From Chrysomallon squamiferum (taxonomy: Eukaryota > Mollusca > Gastropoda > Neomphalida > Peltospiridae): 27,500 bases of DNA. The stretch covers positions 12,804,415 through 12,831,914 of the forward strand of contig CM022679.1 of NCBI GenBank assembly GCA_012295275.1, in the 5' to 3' direction. The notes beneath the pieces are model-generated. The model was not told the origin of the DNA. It worked only from the letters and a program-made list of their open reading frames with translations, and made no database searches. Within the stretch, counting starts at the first letter, position 1. Each line of letters opens with the position of its first letter. The position numbers and the translations under genes are program-made. Shown here piece after piece: positions 12,649 through 24,133 of this stretch.

Positions 12649-13189
12649 GCCAATAGATACTTTTAGGACTGCACATTTGGTTTTATAATATCAGGCAGAA
12701 CAAACCAGTACTGAAATTCTAAAATACTGTTGAGTGTGTTGACTGTAAGGGATAATCTGTTATTTGTATAATGATTATAATAATCATGTTTCATGCAGGA
12801 CAGGCAGATAAATCTGACAAGGTGATATATCTGAAAATGATACTTCTGCATGCAGGTGTTCAGGCTGTGTGAAATACTGTTATTAACAACACAACATGTT
12901 CTGTCATATTCAAAACTCTGTGTCAGGCACCATCAACTGAATATTTTAACTGAGTACTTTAACTTTATAGCTGTTTTATATATTTATATATATTTTTTTT
13001 CCCTTAGTCATTGAAAACTGTAAACATTTTATTTCCAGCAACCAATGAGTAGGCACCATTTTTCAAACTAAAATGTAACAGAAGATTTTCTATTTTGTAC
13101 AGCAGGCCTTTATATGGATTACATTTCAGATCACAGAATAAGATATTCACATAAAAATCACCTATGATGAAATCATCTTTTATCAATAT

Positions 13190-13199
13190 GTATGTGTGT

Positions 13200-13230
<31 letters not shown>

Positions 13231-13319
13231 TATATATATACATATACACATATACACATAGTTTTATATATATGTAACTACATAAAACTATATATATATA
13301 TATATATATGTATATATAA
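13190..13319. repeat. (CA)n passing into (TA)n with a hairpin
   Basis: (CA)n at 13201-13223 is followed by CATATA-type repeats. Near 13258-13292 the arms ATAGTTTTAT and ATAAAACTAT face each other across about 15 bases, so a stem-loop is possible. It ends in (TA)n. Confidence 0.85.
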
Positions 13320-14339
13320 TCTCACAGAAAAAATGAACCAGTCAGACTACTCAGAATGAATAAAAATCTGTTTAAGATGTTTTATCATGGTTATTCCGAT
13401 ACTGGTCTCTAACATATAATGGGTTAAATGATCTGAATGATAAGTATCACAAAATTGAGCAAAAACTAACTCAAACATCTTCACAGTTAAAACTCAGTTA
13501 TTGCTGGGCTATTTCCCGTTCCTGACAGTTTGTCATGTGATGTTTTTCAAAAGCAGTGGTATGTGCTTTTCTCTTTATGGTAAGATTCATCAAAAAAAAA
13601 AGGATTCCTTGCTGTTAATTAATAAAATTAGCCTCTGAATCTGACCACAACTTTTAGAGGTAAATACAGCATTTTCAGTCAAGAAGTTATAACCAAGAAA
13701 AAATAACAAACAAACAATCAAATACATTTACTATGCAGTATTTGTGGTCTGCCAATTACTTTAGTATACTAAATGCAATTAACAGCTAAATAAGTGGATA
13801 TACATTGATGTGATTTTTCCATGAATGATAAATAAAAAGATTTTATAAAATTATGGACTTTAATAAAATCTGAACTAAGTAGTTATTGTATTTAATAGCA
13901 GTTGTAAGACTGCACAAATAATGTGTACTTATTTTTTCTTTTACAAAATATCTGTCAAAAACAAAAACTTTATATTTTTTAAATGTATTTTAATGATTTT
14001 AAATTCAACTAGATACACAGAATTCATCATGTATTACAATTAATGAATAAAGTTATTACCCATCCAGACATAATATATATCACATATCAGATAGGATAAT
14101 TTTTAAAACTTTTCATTAGTAAGTTATATTTTCTGTCACAAATATAGGTAATATGAATGTGTATGAACTGCTAACAGTGTGAGATAAATTTTCAGTAAAT
14201 TCTAAAACTGACATAAAAAAAATATTTAAAAAAATAAAAAGACACTTCAGAACATTGTATCCAAATTTAATTTCAAAATTTGCAATAAAAGAACAACAAT
14301 AAAAATGTTTTTAAAAAGTGACTCTGGAATTTGAATAAG

Positions 14340-14460
14340 AAAAAAAAAAAAAAAAAAGAAAAAAAAATGAAAAAGAAAAAAGAAAAATAATAAATAAAAA
14401 AAATAAATAAATAAATAAGATAAATAAATAAATAAAAAAATAAATAAATTAAATTAATTT
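14340..14460. repeat. poly-A and (AAAT)n stretch
   Basis: Poly-A at 14340-14357 is followed by A-rich and AAAT tetramer repeats to about 14458. Confidence 0.9.
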
Positions 14461-15102
14461 CTATTTCAAGCAAGTAAACTGATGAAAAAAATCATTATTC
14501 AGAAATAAAATATTTATAATTGTTGGTATAAATATGAATGAAACAGAGGCCAACAAAATAAAATAGCACTAAAATTAATGAGTTTGGCAAGATACAAAAG
14601 AGTTGTTTGATTTTTGTAATGCTGTCAACACATTTTCAATACGCAACATTATATTGTTTCATTTTTTTATATACACTGAGTGACTTCTCCATCAGTCACA
14701 ATTTGACTTCCCTGTACCTACAGTGAGTGCTTTATCCATAATAAATCAGTAAGTTATGACAGAATCTCCAGTGCATCATAGCATATTTTACACTGGTACA
14801 AAATGAAGCCTAGGTACCATCGTCTTCTACCACTGTTGAGATGTTTGCCATTACAAACAAATAGCCATCTTGGTAGTGAAGAGATCAAGCTACCCAAGCA
14901 TAAACAAGCTGCATCATTCATACTTAATAACTACACAGATAATTAAAGAGGAAACCAGTCATTACAACAGGTAGAAGAATAGTTCAAAGACTGCTGAAAG
15001 CAGCTTTGCTCAATCACTACATCATCCTCATATATTTGACATCTAAAAAAGACTTTTATTAAATCTGTTCATATATTGTTAGACAAACACTGAGGCATTC
15101 AT

Positions 15103-15124
15103 TAAAAAAAAAAAAAAAAAAAAA
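15103..15124. repeat. poly-A tract
   Basis: About 20 consecutive A. Confidence 0.95.
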
Positions 15125-15443
15125 TATCAGTATTATTAATGCTTGATTTGTTGGAATATCTAAATGCATGCAACAGTATACAAAATAACAGTAATTTGAG
15201 CAGGTTCAAAAACAAAATGACAATGAACTGTCTGTCTAGAATGTTCTGATAATCCACAAGTTGTGAACTTCAGCCCTACTTCTTTATTAGTCACACAATG
15301 TCCAGTGCCCTTGGAAATGATATGTGTCTTAGCATACAGTTACTAGATAGCGGTTTGTGTATGAAAATCCAGGCTTCGTGAATTCAGACTTTCAAAAAAG
15401 AATTATGAATACAAAAGAAAGATGTGATTTATTATTAAAATTC

Positions 15444-15465
15444 TGAATGAATGAATGAATGAATG
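15444..15465. repeat. (GAAT)n microsatellite
   Basis: Five GAAT units. Confidence 0.9.
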
Positions 15466-16803
15466 TTATTTTGCCAAAATATAAACGTTTTAAAATATTT
15501 ATCAAACTGCAAGTGTTTTATTTTTCACTTATTATTATTAAACATGATGTTAGAAGAACATTTCAGGTGTCACTCCATGACCACTTTTAGTGATTAGCAG
15601 TAAGGTATATGTAATTTGTACATTCTCACAGACAGGAAAACCCTTGCCAGGACCTTTGATAAACCAGTCACAGGGACTGATTCATGGCTACTGGATGATG
15701 ACAGTTACAGTTCCAGTACAAGAAGTGAACACACAAAGCACAAAATGTATATGAACAAGTAAAGTACTATAAACCTATCAGCACTTACCTCTACCTTTCA
15801 AATCAATGACTTATTTTTTAAAGTTATTCAGGCATCTGAATCAATTATTTAATATATATACGTTCAAATTAATTAATTTTACATGTTAAACATAAATATG
15901 TCTTTGATTTTGCTTTTAATAATGATAACAGAAAACAATAGCTCAACCACAGTCCACACGTATCACATATCAACAAGACAATCTTTTTAAATATATCTTT
16001 CCACAGTTAAAAAGACCAAAATCACAATCTCTGAATTTCTACTAGTCATGCAGCTGAAATATCTCAAAAAAATCAAAACAAAAAGGATCAAAATCTTGTG
16101 ATCCGTCATACAAACAGTGTAACAATTGATTATTATCACCATGAGTATAAAACAGCAACAGTCATAGCCTGCATACATATGAAATAGTAAATATCCCATA
16201 ACATCTACTAGACCTGAACAAAACATTCCACACCTCAGATAACCACTCAACCAGTAAGCTTCATCCCCCAGGTATAAATGGAAAGGATACAGTGTGTATT
16301 TTCTCACATACAAAGCATTACATTGTTTCAGATATTTTAAATACTTAAAACTGAAAAGTAGCACATAAACACTATGATTAGTACAAGATAAGCTGAGATT
16401 CAAGAAAGCTGTTAATATGACTTTCTTTGTTTTTCTAAGAAACAGTTTAAGACTTGACTCTAGGACATATCTGAAGATTTCAACAACAAAAAAAAATGTT
16501 TTGACATTAGTTTGTATTTTTGTCCATAATTATTCAAAAACATTTTCTTAAATTATTGTTTTTTATAAAAGATATTATATATATATAATAGAGGGAGAGT
16601 GTGAATTTTTATTATTATTATTTATTTAACTTTATTTTATTATTATTATTATATATATCTACCCGTGTACTGTTCAGTGATTATCATTTTTCTAATCTTA
16701 ATACATAATTATTGCCATGTCAGTGTGATATACAACATATGCAACATTCAGTACTGAAAACGTTATTTTTTCATAATAACACACTGTAAATAAATAGGCA
16801 TAC

Positions 16804-16828
16804 CTTCACACTGGAAACTTTATACCTC
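16804..16828 (-). pseudogene. decayed partial copy of PKC exon 2 with donor-like end
   Basis: On the minus strand AAAGTTTCCAGTGTGAAG followed by GTATGC resembles the 3' half of real exon 2 (AAGGTTTCCAGTGTCAAG followed by GTAGGC) at 21 of 24 positions, including a valid splice donor. The 5' half and the acceptor have no counterpart. The frame that matches exon 2 carries a TAA just upstream. It lies about 280 bp downstream of exon 2 in the gene's direction. A worn tandem duplication is the simplest reading; chance similarity is possible. Confidence 0.4.
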
Positions 16829-17081
16829 ATCGGTATTTGATTTTAATAATAAATCAAACTATACATTTATTTTCCTAACTTAACTTTACTTACATACTCA
16901 GCGAAAAAACGTAATTATTCAATTATCAGCTTTTATTTAAAAATATATAACATTATATCACATTCCTATATACCGCTATTTATCCAATCCGATGCAATAC
17001 ACACGATATTCTATACGTAACGTATAATACACAAAATAGTTATCTCATTAAAACACCACGTGAATATAAAAAAAAGCCTAC

Positions 17082-17434
17082 CTTGACACTGGAAACCTTG
17101 TTTTCCGAAACCCCTGAAAAAGAGACATATCCGAGATTTTAAATCAGACTCTGTAACATGCTGCGATTATAAACAAAACATTCAATACTCGTACGAAATC
17201 GAAAAATCCGAAAGACAACTCAGAAGTCGCCGATCGGAGAAATACGGTACACGGAAGTTAAATCTCGCGACATTCCATGCTATTTTACCAGATAAAATCC
17301 TTGCAGTGGCTGCAAAACGTCGGCTGTTTGAAAAACCTCGCCACGAATTTGTGATTTTTCACTTCATGCACATTCTTCTGACGTAACGCGCCACGACGGG
17401 CAAAACCTCTCGGACTTGCATTGGTATCCGCCAT
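17082..17434 (-). CDS. conventional protein kinase C, N-terminal exons 1 and 2 (partial)
   Basis: This is the start of a calcium- and diacylglycerol-dependent Ser/Thr kinase of the PKC alpha/beta class. Coding exon 1 runs 17434-17289 (48 codons plus 2 bases). A 175-bp GT-AG intron follows, then exon 2, a 32-bp micro-exon at 17113-17082 that ends in phase 1 before a GTAGGC donor. The protein begins [11 protein letters not shown] pseudosubstrate ([12 protein letters not shown], residues 11-22) has Ala16 at the phospho-acceptor position. The C1A zinc finger follows with perfect spacing: His28-x12-Cys41-x2-Cys44-x13-Cys58. The stretch [10 protein letters not shown], then [13 protein letters not shown] and [10 protein letters not shown], is diagnostic of conventional PKC. 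The start is supported by purine at -3, G at +4 and an upstream in-frame TAG at 17495-17497. The rest of C1A, C1B, C2 and the kinase domain must lie left of the window. Vertebrate versus invertebrate isoform naming cannot be decided from 60 residues. Confidence 0.94.
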
Positions 17435-17438
17435 CTTT
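17427..17438 (-). promoter_or_regulatory. TISU / YY1-like element over the PKC start codon
   Basis: On the minus strand AAAGATGGCGGA overlaps the start codon. It matches 10 of 12 positions of the TISU consensus SAASATGGCGGC, a YY1-related element known in other animals to give very short 5' untranslated regions. If it acts that way here, transcription would begin only about 5-30 bases upstream of the ATG. The surrounding 17200-17600 is richer in G+C and CpG than the rest of the left half, as expected of a housekeeping-type promoter. Confidence 0.5.
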
Positions 17439-17640
17439 GACAGTAACGGTGAACTGCAGACGGCAAAAGCGATACCTATTCTGGGCAGTATGCCCTAATA
17501 AATATGCAGGTTTCTGGGCCGACATCCGTGGCGCTGACAGCAAAATGAAAGTAGAGTTAATTTACGCGGGAATACGAAATGAAACAGCATGTGGATGCGT
17601 GATTATTTTTTACAGGCTGCAGAAGGAAATATTTTAATTT
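17435..17640 (-). promoter_or_regulatory. presumed PKC promoter / 5' UTR
   Basis: This is CpG-containing sequence immediately 5' of the PKC start. No TATA box stands at a suitable distance. A TATTTATTAG stretch lies about 60 bases upstream of the ATG but is not a good match. An open frame on the plus strand here (from 17416) shows no coding character and is probably chance in GC-richer DNA. The limits are arbitrary. Confidence 0.45.
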
Positions 17641-17910
17641 ATTCAGTTTTATTTTGTTGGAAACGCTGCTGGCTCATCAACATAATGTTTGCAGTGTATG
17701 GTAACCGACAATAATGAAAACGGCTAATAACTGTTCAAATGTGAAATGCGTTATTTATTTATTAGAAAATAGAATGTGCGACTTAATATTATTTTATTCT
17801 GAATCTTATTTATTATTTCATATATACAATGGTCCAAAGGAAAGCAAATGTTTTATTATTTTATAATTATATGTAAAATGATAATAAAAAGGGATATATC
17901 TTATATATAT

Positions 17911-17955
<45 letters not shown>

Positions 17956-18250
17956 AATAAAATTATTTTAAATAATTTACATGTACCTATCTATATATAA
18001 AGTTATTTACTAATGTAAGTACTCTGCGTGAATCTTTGTATTCTTGAGAAGACTTACATATAATTATTTAGTGTTATTCTTTACATGTTGGTGTTAAATT
18101 AAATTTAAATATTTATGTGTGTTTCTTTTTTTGCCTTCCAGACATGTTTCAGATACTCATTTTTAAAAATATATATTAATTCAAGACCACCTTTAGCTAT
18201 TTCACAAATCAACTGAACTAGTTATCAAATATTATTATTATTATTATTAT

Positions 18251-18287
<37 letters not shown>

Positions 18288-19740
18288 ATAAATAAATAAA
18301 TGAAATATTACGGAACAAATTTAGACAAGCTTATAGAAATAATACCACTACTACAACAATTATTACAACTATTAACAGCAATCAATTTCAATTTTAAATT
18401 ATCTTTACTATTATTATTATTCCAAGCACATCCATTTATCTCTTTGCTAGGAATTCCATTATAATACATTCTATCCGCACGTTAGCATCGAAATCGCTCA
18501 CCATTCTGCAAGTTTATTTATTCATGACAATTTGAATTTCTCTAATGTTAACATAATACAATTAACATACACAAAATAAACCCGTTAAACCATTCGAGAC
18601 GAGATGCAGAACAGTGAAGGGTAACATTCGAAATACCCGTCACAATTTAAAAGTTAGATACGTTTTGTTAAAACTGGATGAGCTAGGAATGAAACTGGCG
18701 GTATAGAGATAAACGTGAGCGTAAAACGAGCTTGCGTTACAGAATACAAACAACTGAGTGACTATACACTCATGTAATTCTTTATTTGGGTTTCACTAAC
18801 GAGTCCTGAATAAATCAGCTTTTTGGAGAATGACGTATAATCATAAAAAGTTAATTTTTATTATTATTATTATATTAAATTTATTTTAATTTTTTTTTTA
18901 TTATTATTATTTTTCAAGAAGCTCATGTACAAAATAGGATTCTTTGAAAACTGTCTCCACCAAACTGTCACCATCATGAAAAAACTAAAATAAAATAAGT
19001 ACTGAACAGTCATTAACAGATGATGCATTCTAAGGCCGTCGTGAATTTAAATACAGTGAAAACCGTCACACAACATGAAATTACCATCGTTCTTAATTGT
19101 GCCGACAGATCTTCCAAAACTGATATCTTGTACAATATCGTGACCCAGTCCTTGTAATGTATGCACAGCTGTTAGTTTTAGCATACGAGAAGATTTCATC
19201 GTGGATATACATCCACTGTCGATTTGAAGTCGAAGTTTTACTTCATTAATACATTCATTATCGAATACGTAAATATACCGACATTTAAAACAAAACACAT
19301 TTTAGTCAGATGTTGAAACGCTATCCAGTCAAGATCCTCAGCTTTCTTTATTAAATTCAATTTGGAAAAGATTTTCATGGACATTATGTACGAAGACACG
19401 ACATAGCACGCTTCGATGGTTATATTCGTTTACAAGTCTTTAAAATTTAAGAGAAACGGATTAGAACTGAAACTGAACTAGCATAGTAGGGCGCAACTAA
19501 TATTTTGTTTATTAATAGGCTTTCTCTGCAATTTAATTTAAAATATATATATATATATATAAATATTAAAAAAATATAATAAAAGTAGATAACTAAACTT
19601 AAGAAACTCGCTTAATTGGGTATTTAATATGGTATTCGGGAACTACTCCTTTGTACCTTTTCAAATTTTATGCAGGCTGAAATTTTAATAGTTCCAAACT
19701 GCAGTTAACCGTCACAATATTGAGACCGTTTTTTAAATAA
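17641..19740. other. spacer between PKC and the EF-hand peptide cluster
   Basis: It contains a 42-base poly-T tract (17913-17954), an ATT run with a 31-base poly-T tract (18231-18283) and smaller ATT runs (18858-18910). A minus-strand frame at 19047-19298 is open for about 80 codons, but it has a stop two codons upstream of its first possible start and no recognisable domain. Nothing else is supportable. Confidence 0.6.
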
Positions 19741-19765
19741 AAAAACACTATGATTTTTAGTACAT

Positions 19766-19771
19766 TTTATT
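19766..19771 (-). terminator. copy A poly-A signal AATAAA
   Basis: A perfect AATAAA on the minus strand 41 bases after the stop codon, in a stretch conserved with copies B and C. Cleavage is expected near 19745-19755. Confidence 0.85.
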
Positions 19772-19811
19772 CAGAACCCATAACCGTAATTTGTATACAG
19801 TTCCGATGAAG

Positions 19812-20667
19812 TTATGTAGCGACGTCATCGCCTCCAGCCTCATCTGCTCCATCTTCATCCACGGCTTCTTCAACTGCAAAAGAATACAGTCGTATTTAAA
19901 TCAATTTCTAGTATATTGCGATTTAGTATCCAGTATAAATAATGACCAACCGTTATCGAATAGCTCAGAAACCAGCTTATTACTTACGTTCATTTTTATC
20001 TACGAAGTTGAAGCCGTCCAATTCGACTGCGTCCAGTTTGCGATCACCTGTAATTTATATATTACAGCATTAATCTAATTTTAAAAATGTGTTTTTCGTT
20101 AATTTCACATTAAGTAGTACACTATTCTGATAACATGCATTTCTAATATTCAAGTAAATTTGCCGATTCCTACCATTAGCATCTGCTTTACGGAATTTTT
20201 TCAGCTGGATGACGTTGGTGGGTTTCAGTCCAGAAGCTACAGAGATTTCATGGAGATCGACAAACCCATCTTTATTCAAATCCATTTCGTGAAAAGCAGC
20301 CATGTCGTCAGCATCCTACAAATACATCACAAATTTGTGTACATTATGCAAGTTATCGGGCAATTTGTTATCTTTAATACAAAAGGAAAGAACGCTTTCA
20401 GACGGACTGTTGTATTTATACAGGTCGCGTTTATAAAATGTATTTTTACTACAATACCTCTGCTGGAGGAGCACGCTCGTCCAGTCCCCTCTTCCTCTTG
20501 CACACCTTGCATGCCCAGCTTCTGGCCCATCTGCACGCGGCCATACAACCGTATTTATGAGCGGGACTGACCCTAATTCTGCGAATGGATCGAAAGAACC
20601 AGCCGTCGACATTCTCTGGTACCAAAGTCAGAACGAAAAGCACCAACAAGAAATATGTAGTTTTCAT
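19812..20667 (-). CDS. secreted cationic Cys-peptide / EF-hand precursor, copy A (mytimycin-like layout)
   Basis: Four coding exons: 20667-20458, 20315-20174, 20047-19988 and 19873-19812. Introns of 142, 126 and 114 bp are all GT-AG, and the product is 157 residues. Residues 1-22 form a signal peptide (hydrophobic FLLVLFVLTLV, residues 6-16). Residues 23-60 are a basic peptide, WFFRSIRRIRV... with Cys41, 45, 53 and 56 (C-x3-C-x7-C-x2-C), Trp47 and Trp51, twelve Arg/Lys and no acidic residue. It ends in KRKR (57-60), a likely processing site. Two canonical EF-hand loops follow: Asp82-Glu93 (DLNKDGFVDLHE) and Asp115-Glu126 (DANGDRKLDAVE). The tail 138-157 has nine acidic and no basic residues. 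Signal, cationic Cys peptide and EF-hand extension is the layout published for mussel mytimycin (antifungal, about 150 residues), but mytimycin has twelve cysteines and one EF-hand, so homology is unproven. A defence peptide is my preferred reading. A venom-type peptide or a calcium-binding matrix or signalling protein is also possible. Confidence 0.9.
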
Positions 20668-20884
20668 GCTGCAAAAACACGACGGGAATTGAATTCTGTG
20701 CGTGTAATTTAAGGTAAAAATATTTAATAAGCGTCATTTAACAAAACGAGACTCAAATGCGAAAGGAAACGTTTCAACTTTTTTCCCCCATTCACAATCA
20801 CATTTTAAATTTATTGCACTAATACTTGTTATCCAGTCTCAAAATTGATAAATTTTAAAACATCTCCGAAAGCTGAACACTTAC

Positions 20885-20943
20885 CTGAAGAAGCTATCGC
20901 AGACAAAATGATGAGAACAGAAAAACAGCTGGACGACGATTAA
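20885..20943 (-). other. copy A non-coding exon 1 (5' UTR)
   Basis: Sequence between the expected start site (about 31 bases from the TATA box) and a strong donor CAG|GTAAGT (last exon base 20885). It has no ATG. Intron 1 (20884-20669, 216 bp) ends in TTTTTGCAG one base before the start codon, so nearly all of the 5' UTR lies in this exon. The layout is shared with copy B. The exact start is inferred. Confidence 0.75.
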
Positions 20944-20950
20944 GTGATGA

Positions 20951-21024
20951 ATCTGGAAAGTTGCTCTCTTTATATTTATGTGAAGTATCACGTGATCGAA
21001 AGTGTACCACGTTATGCACGTTTC
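20951..21024 (-). promoter_or_regulatory. copy A promoter: TATA box, E-box, ACGTG block
   Basis: TATAAAG at 20974-20968, CACGTG at 20989-20994 and the 20-base block TACCACGTTATGCACGTTTC (plus strand, 21005-21024). That block holds two more ACGTG cores on the minus strand, one reading ACGTGC. The same order and spacing occur upstream of copy B although the sequence beyond is diverged, which argues for function. E-box and ACGTG cores are typical of bHLH and bHLH-PAS factor sites; which factor acts here is unknown. Confidence 0.75.
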
Positions 21025-21155
21025 TTTCGTGCCATATCATGGAAACCATTTGCAAATTGCTTTTTAAATTGTCGTTATTTTTATTTAAACGTTTTTCGTT
21101 TCTTTAGATTATGTCTGACAAATTGCTGAAATTAAATCGCCATCATTGTACAATT

Positions 21156-21258
<103 letters not shown>

Positions 21259-21917
21259 GGAAGACAGAATCACATCAACGCAAATATAAACGGTCATAGC
21301 CCGCACACAAGAAAGACAGCAGTCTACAAGTACAATAATAAACACTAAAACGCCCGAGAAAAAATAAAACAACGAACAAATGCAAAGAAACAAACAGAAA
21401 ATAAAACAGAAAACAAAAACACCGATTTGCGTATAAGTTTTTATTTATAGGGAAATAAAAATAATTTAAAGTGGGTTTACATTTTCATAGTGATATACAA
21501 CTGTTATTAATATGTGTGAGTATACATATATTTAATCCGCCTCTTTATCTATTTCATTTGGCAAGCAGTGGACAAGACAGATTTTCAGATAGATTTGTAT
21601 GTGCTTTCATCTCTACAGAAAAGTTCATACAGTAGATGTCTTCGTATACTATACGGATGAAACATACGTCACAGAGAACAATAGGGTGACGTCATAAACG
21701 AGAATAGTTGGCGATACTGGAACAAACTAGATATGTTCACATATGCAGAAGACAAAATGCATGGAAGCTAGTAAGTGAATTTAAATTTTAAATTTCTTAC
21801 GTAAATTATAAATGATTTTAAATTCATTTAAATTATTTCTTGGAACAGTGTTTATCAGCAAGTATTACACGAATAGTTTACAGAACTACTTGCTAAATGT
21901 TTTCGTAAGAGAAAACG

Positions 21918-21933
21918 TTTATTATTATTATTA

Positions 21934-21969
<36 letters not shown>
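21918..21969. repeat. (ATT)n microsatellite
   Basis: About 16 ATT units with one interruption. Confidence 0.95.
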
Positions 21970-23234
21970 GAATTCTGCCAATTAATCATTATGTCAATTT
22001 TAGTTGAGATCACTTTACCGTTTGATGAAATTAATACAAAGAATAATAATAATAAATCGAATTGTGTATCACACATTATTAAAATAAAATAAAATATGGT
22101 TAAAAACCCACAAAAAAACAGTCCGATTAACATGTTTATCTCATGCGAAACAAAACGCGATATGTAGTAATTAAAAACCATTTCTTTACTGCAGCGTATA
22201 AATATTTATTATTAATGTAATGTCTTCAACATTTTTTAATATATATATATATTAGTTTCCACCAACACTAAACTGTTCACTACAGGTACAAATTTAATCG
22301 AAATTTTGAATCACTTTTGCATGTTGGGATGAACTATGAAGTACGTCTGTACATATGTATCATCAATACACGCGCATAATCTATCAATACACAGTGTGTT
22401 TGTCCAAATTGATTATTAAAATTTCCCACTTAAAAAACTGGAACGTGACAGTTTGTATATAGTATAAATTTGCTAAATAATGGATTAAGCTGTAAAATTC
22501 TCACGTCTGCGTATCATCTGATTTTTTTCTTTATGTTTATTTTGTAATTTCCCAACAAGTGGTCTTCACACTGAAGTCGATCTGTCTACCCACTAATCAG
22601 TCAGCGATTAATAATAAATTCGATTAAAAACAATCAGAATCGTGTTGAAACTAGCGAGATGAAATAAAGCAGGTTTCTAACGGAAAGCCATACTGCCTAC
22701 CCAGTTGTCTTCCATTTGAGAAACATGTACCCCCCCCCCCGAGTGCACAACCACAATACACCCCAAACAATTAAACTTGACCCACAAACTCGTCATACAC
22801 GATTAGTATTTTTGAAAATATGTTTTGTACAATTCTGCAATATTATTGGCTCAGGATGCGTGATCAACTGAATTTAGAACGTTTTGCATACGTTATCAGT
22901 TGTGACGGAGTGTCGAATTTATTAGTCGTCTTTCATACAAGATGACCGACTGCCACAGATACCAGTTCAGTGTGTTTATCATCACACACACCCCGAGTTT
23001 TAAACTGAATTTACGAGAAAAAACTGAGGAAAGAAATCCCAAGAAATATGGACGTCTCTTCAAATTACATTAGATTTAGTTATAACCATCGTGTGTCCGA
23101 ATGTAATTTTGAAATGAAGTTTATTATTTCATCAAAATTATACTAATGCGGTAAAGAAACAACCCTGTAGATTTTGTTTGCTGGATTGACAATATCTTGC
23201 CATTAAAAACAAAAGACCACTTATTTTAGTACAT

Positions 23235-23240
23235 TTTATT
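23235..23240 (-). terminator. copy B poly-A signal AATAAA
   Basis: A perfect AATAAA on the minus strand, 41 bases after the stop as in copy A. Confidence 0.85.
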
Positions 23241-23280
23241 CAGAACCCATAACCGTAATTTGTATACAATTCCGATGAAG

Positions 23281-24133
23281 TTATGTAGCGACGTCATCGC
23301 CTCCAGCCTCATCTGCTCCATCTTCATCCACGGCTTCTTCAACTGCAAAATACAGTCCAATATGAAGCTATTTCTAGTATATATGATTTAGTATCGCGTA
23401 CAAATGTGGAACCATTATGAATAGATCGGAGAAACCAGCTTATTACTTACGTTCATTTTTATCTACGAAGTTGAAGCCGTCCAATTCGGCTGCGTCCAGT
23501 TTGCGATCACCTGTAAAAAAAAAAATTGAAAATGATGACAGTATGTGCTAAATACGTCATTATATTTGTTAATATAATTTTATTAAACCGATTAGATATT
23601 GAACACGTGATCGATGTGTAAAATCGAAATCTCCGGATTTACCATTTGCATCTGCTTTACGGAATTTTTTCATCTGGATGACGTTGGTGGGTTTCAATCC
23701 AGAAGCTACAGAGATTTCATGGAGATCGACAAACCCATCTTGATTCAAATCCATTTCGTGAAAAGCAGCCATGTCGTCAGCATCCTACAAATACATCACA
23801 AATTTGTGTACATTATGCAAGTTATTGGGCAATTTGTAATATTTAATACAAAGGAAAAAATGCTTTCAGACACTGTTGTATTTATCCAGTTCACGTTTAT
23901 AAAATGTATTTTTACTTCACTACCTCTGCTGGAGGAGCACGCTCGTCCAGTCCCCTCTTCCTCTTGCACACCTTGCATGCCCAGCTTCTGGCCCATCTGC
24001 ACGCGGCCATACAACCGTATTTATGGGCGGGACTGACCCTAATTCTGCGAATGGATCGAAAGAACCAGCCGTCGACATTCTCTGGTACCAAAGTCAGAAC
24101 GAAAAGCACCAACAAGAAATGCGTAGCTTTCAT
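23281..24133 (-). CDS. secreted cationic Cys-peptide / EF-hand precursor, copy B
   Basis: Four coding exons: 24133-23924, 23784-23643, 23510-23451 and 23342-23281. Introns of 139, 132 and 108 bp are all GT-AG, and the product has 157 residues like copy A. I see only five differences from A: Thr3 to Ala and Tyr5 to His in the signal peptide, Lys85 to Gln inside EF-hand loop 1, Leu108 to Met, and Val125 to Ala inside loop 2. The whole basic four-cysteine peptide (23-60), the KRKR site and the acidic tail are identical in protein. The nucleotide sequence of that part shows a single silent change. Both calcium-binding loops keep all acidic ligands. An intron splits loop 2 between Asn117 and Gly118, as in A. 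Function is open, as discussed for copy A. Splice sites, the poly-A signal and the promoter are intact, so the gene is probably active. Confidence 0.9.

Larger units (their letters stand above)
1..17081 (-). other. presumed 5' portion of PKC intron 2 (at least 17 kb)
   Basis: No sequence encoding the expected next PKC segment (the CCFVVHKRCHEF-like end of C1A) was found by eye on the minus strand left of exon 2. The whole stretch is therefore read as intron. It is AT-rich and has simple repeats and degenerate minisatellites, listed separately. Stretches without their own entry (for example 400-1100, 5570-6080, 8350-9080, 13320-14270, 14470-15100, 15470-16800) hold AT-rich sequence with stops in all frames and nothing recognisable. 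The region 14680-15060 is slightly GC-richer and might be an old transposon relic, but no family was recognised. Confidence 0.6.

Noticed and set aside
15987-16403. 138-codon minus-strand open frame, rich in hydrophobic residues and Cys/Tyr
   Set aside because: It is the longest uninterrupted frame in the left half, but it has no recognisable domain, no promoter or splice context and lies in the presumed PKC intron; its composition fits read-through of AT-rich DNA.
17416-17637. 73-codon plus-strand frame opposite the PKC start
   Set aside because: Overlaps the well-supported PKC exon 1 and promoter on the other strand; no domain recognised.
19047-19298. About 83-codon minus-strand frame with an LQIDSG motif recalling retropepsin-type proteases of retrotransposons
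   Set aside because: No reverse transcriptase, integrase, long terminal repeat or further protease motif nearby; a stop two codons upstream and no ATG at its start. The motif alone is too weak.
20160-20570. 136-codon plus-strand frame over copy A, with a 140-codon twin over copy B (23614-24036)
   Set aside because: Antisense shadows of exons 2-3 and intron 2 of the two EF-hand genes; conserved only because the genes are duplicated.
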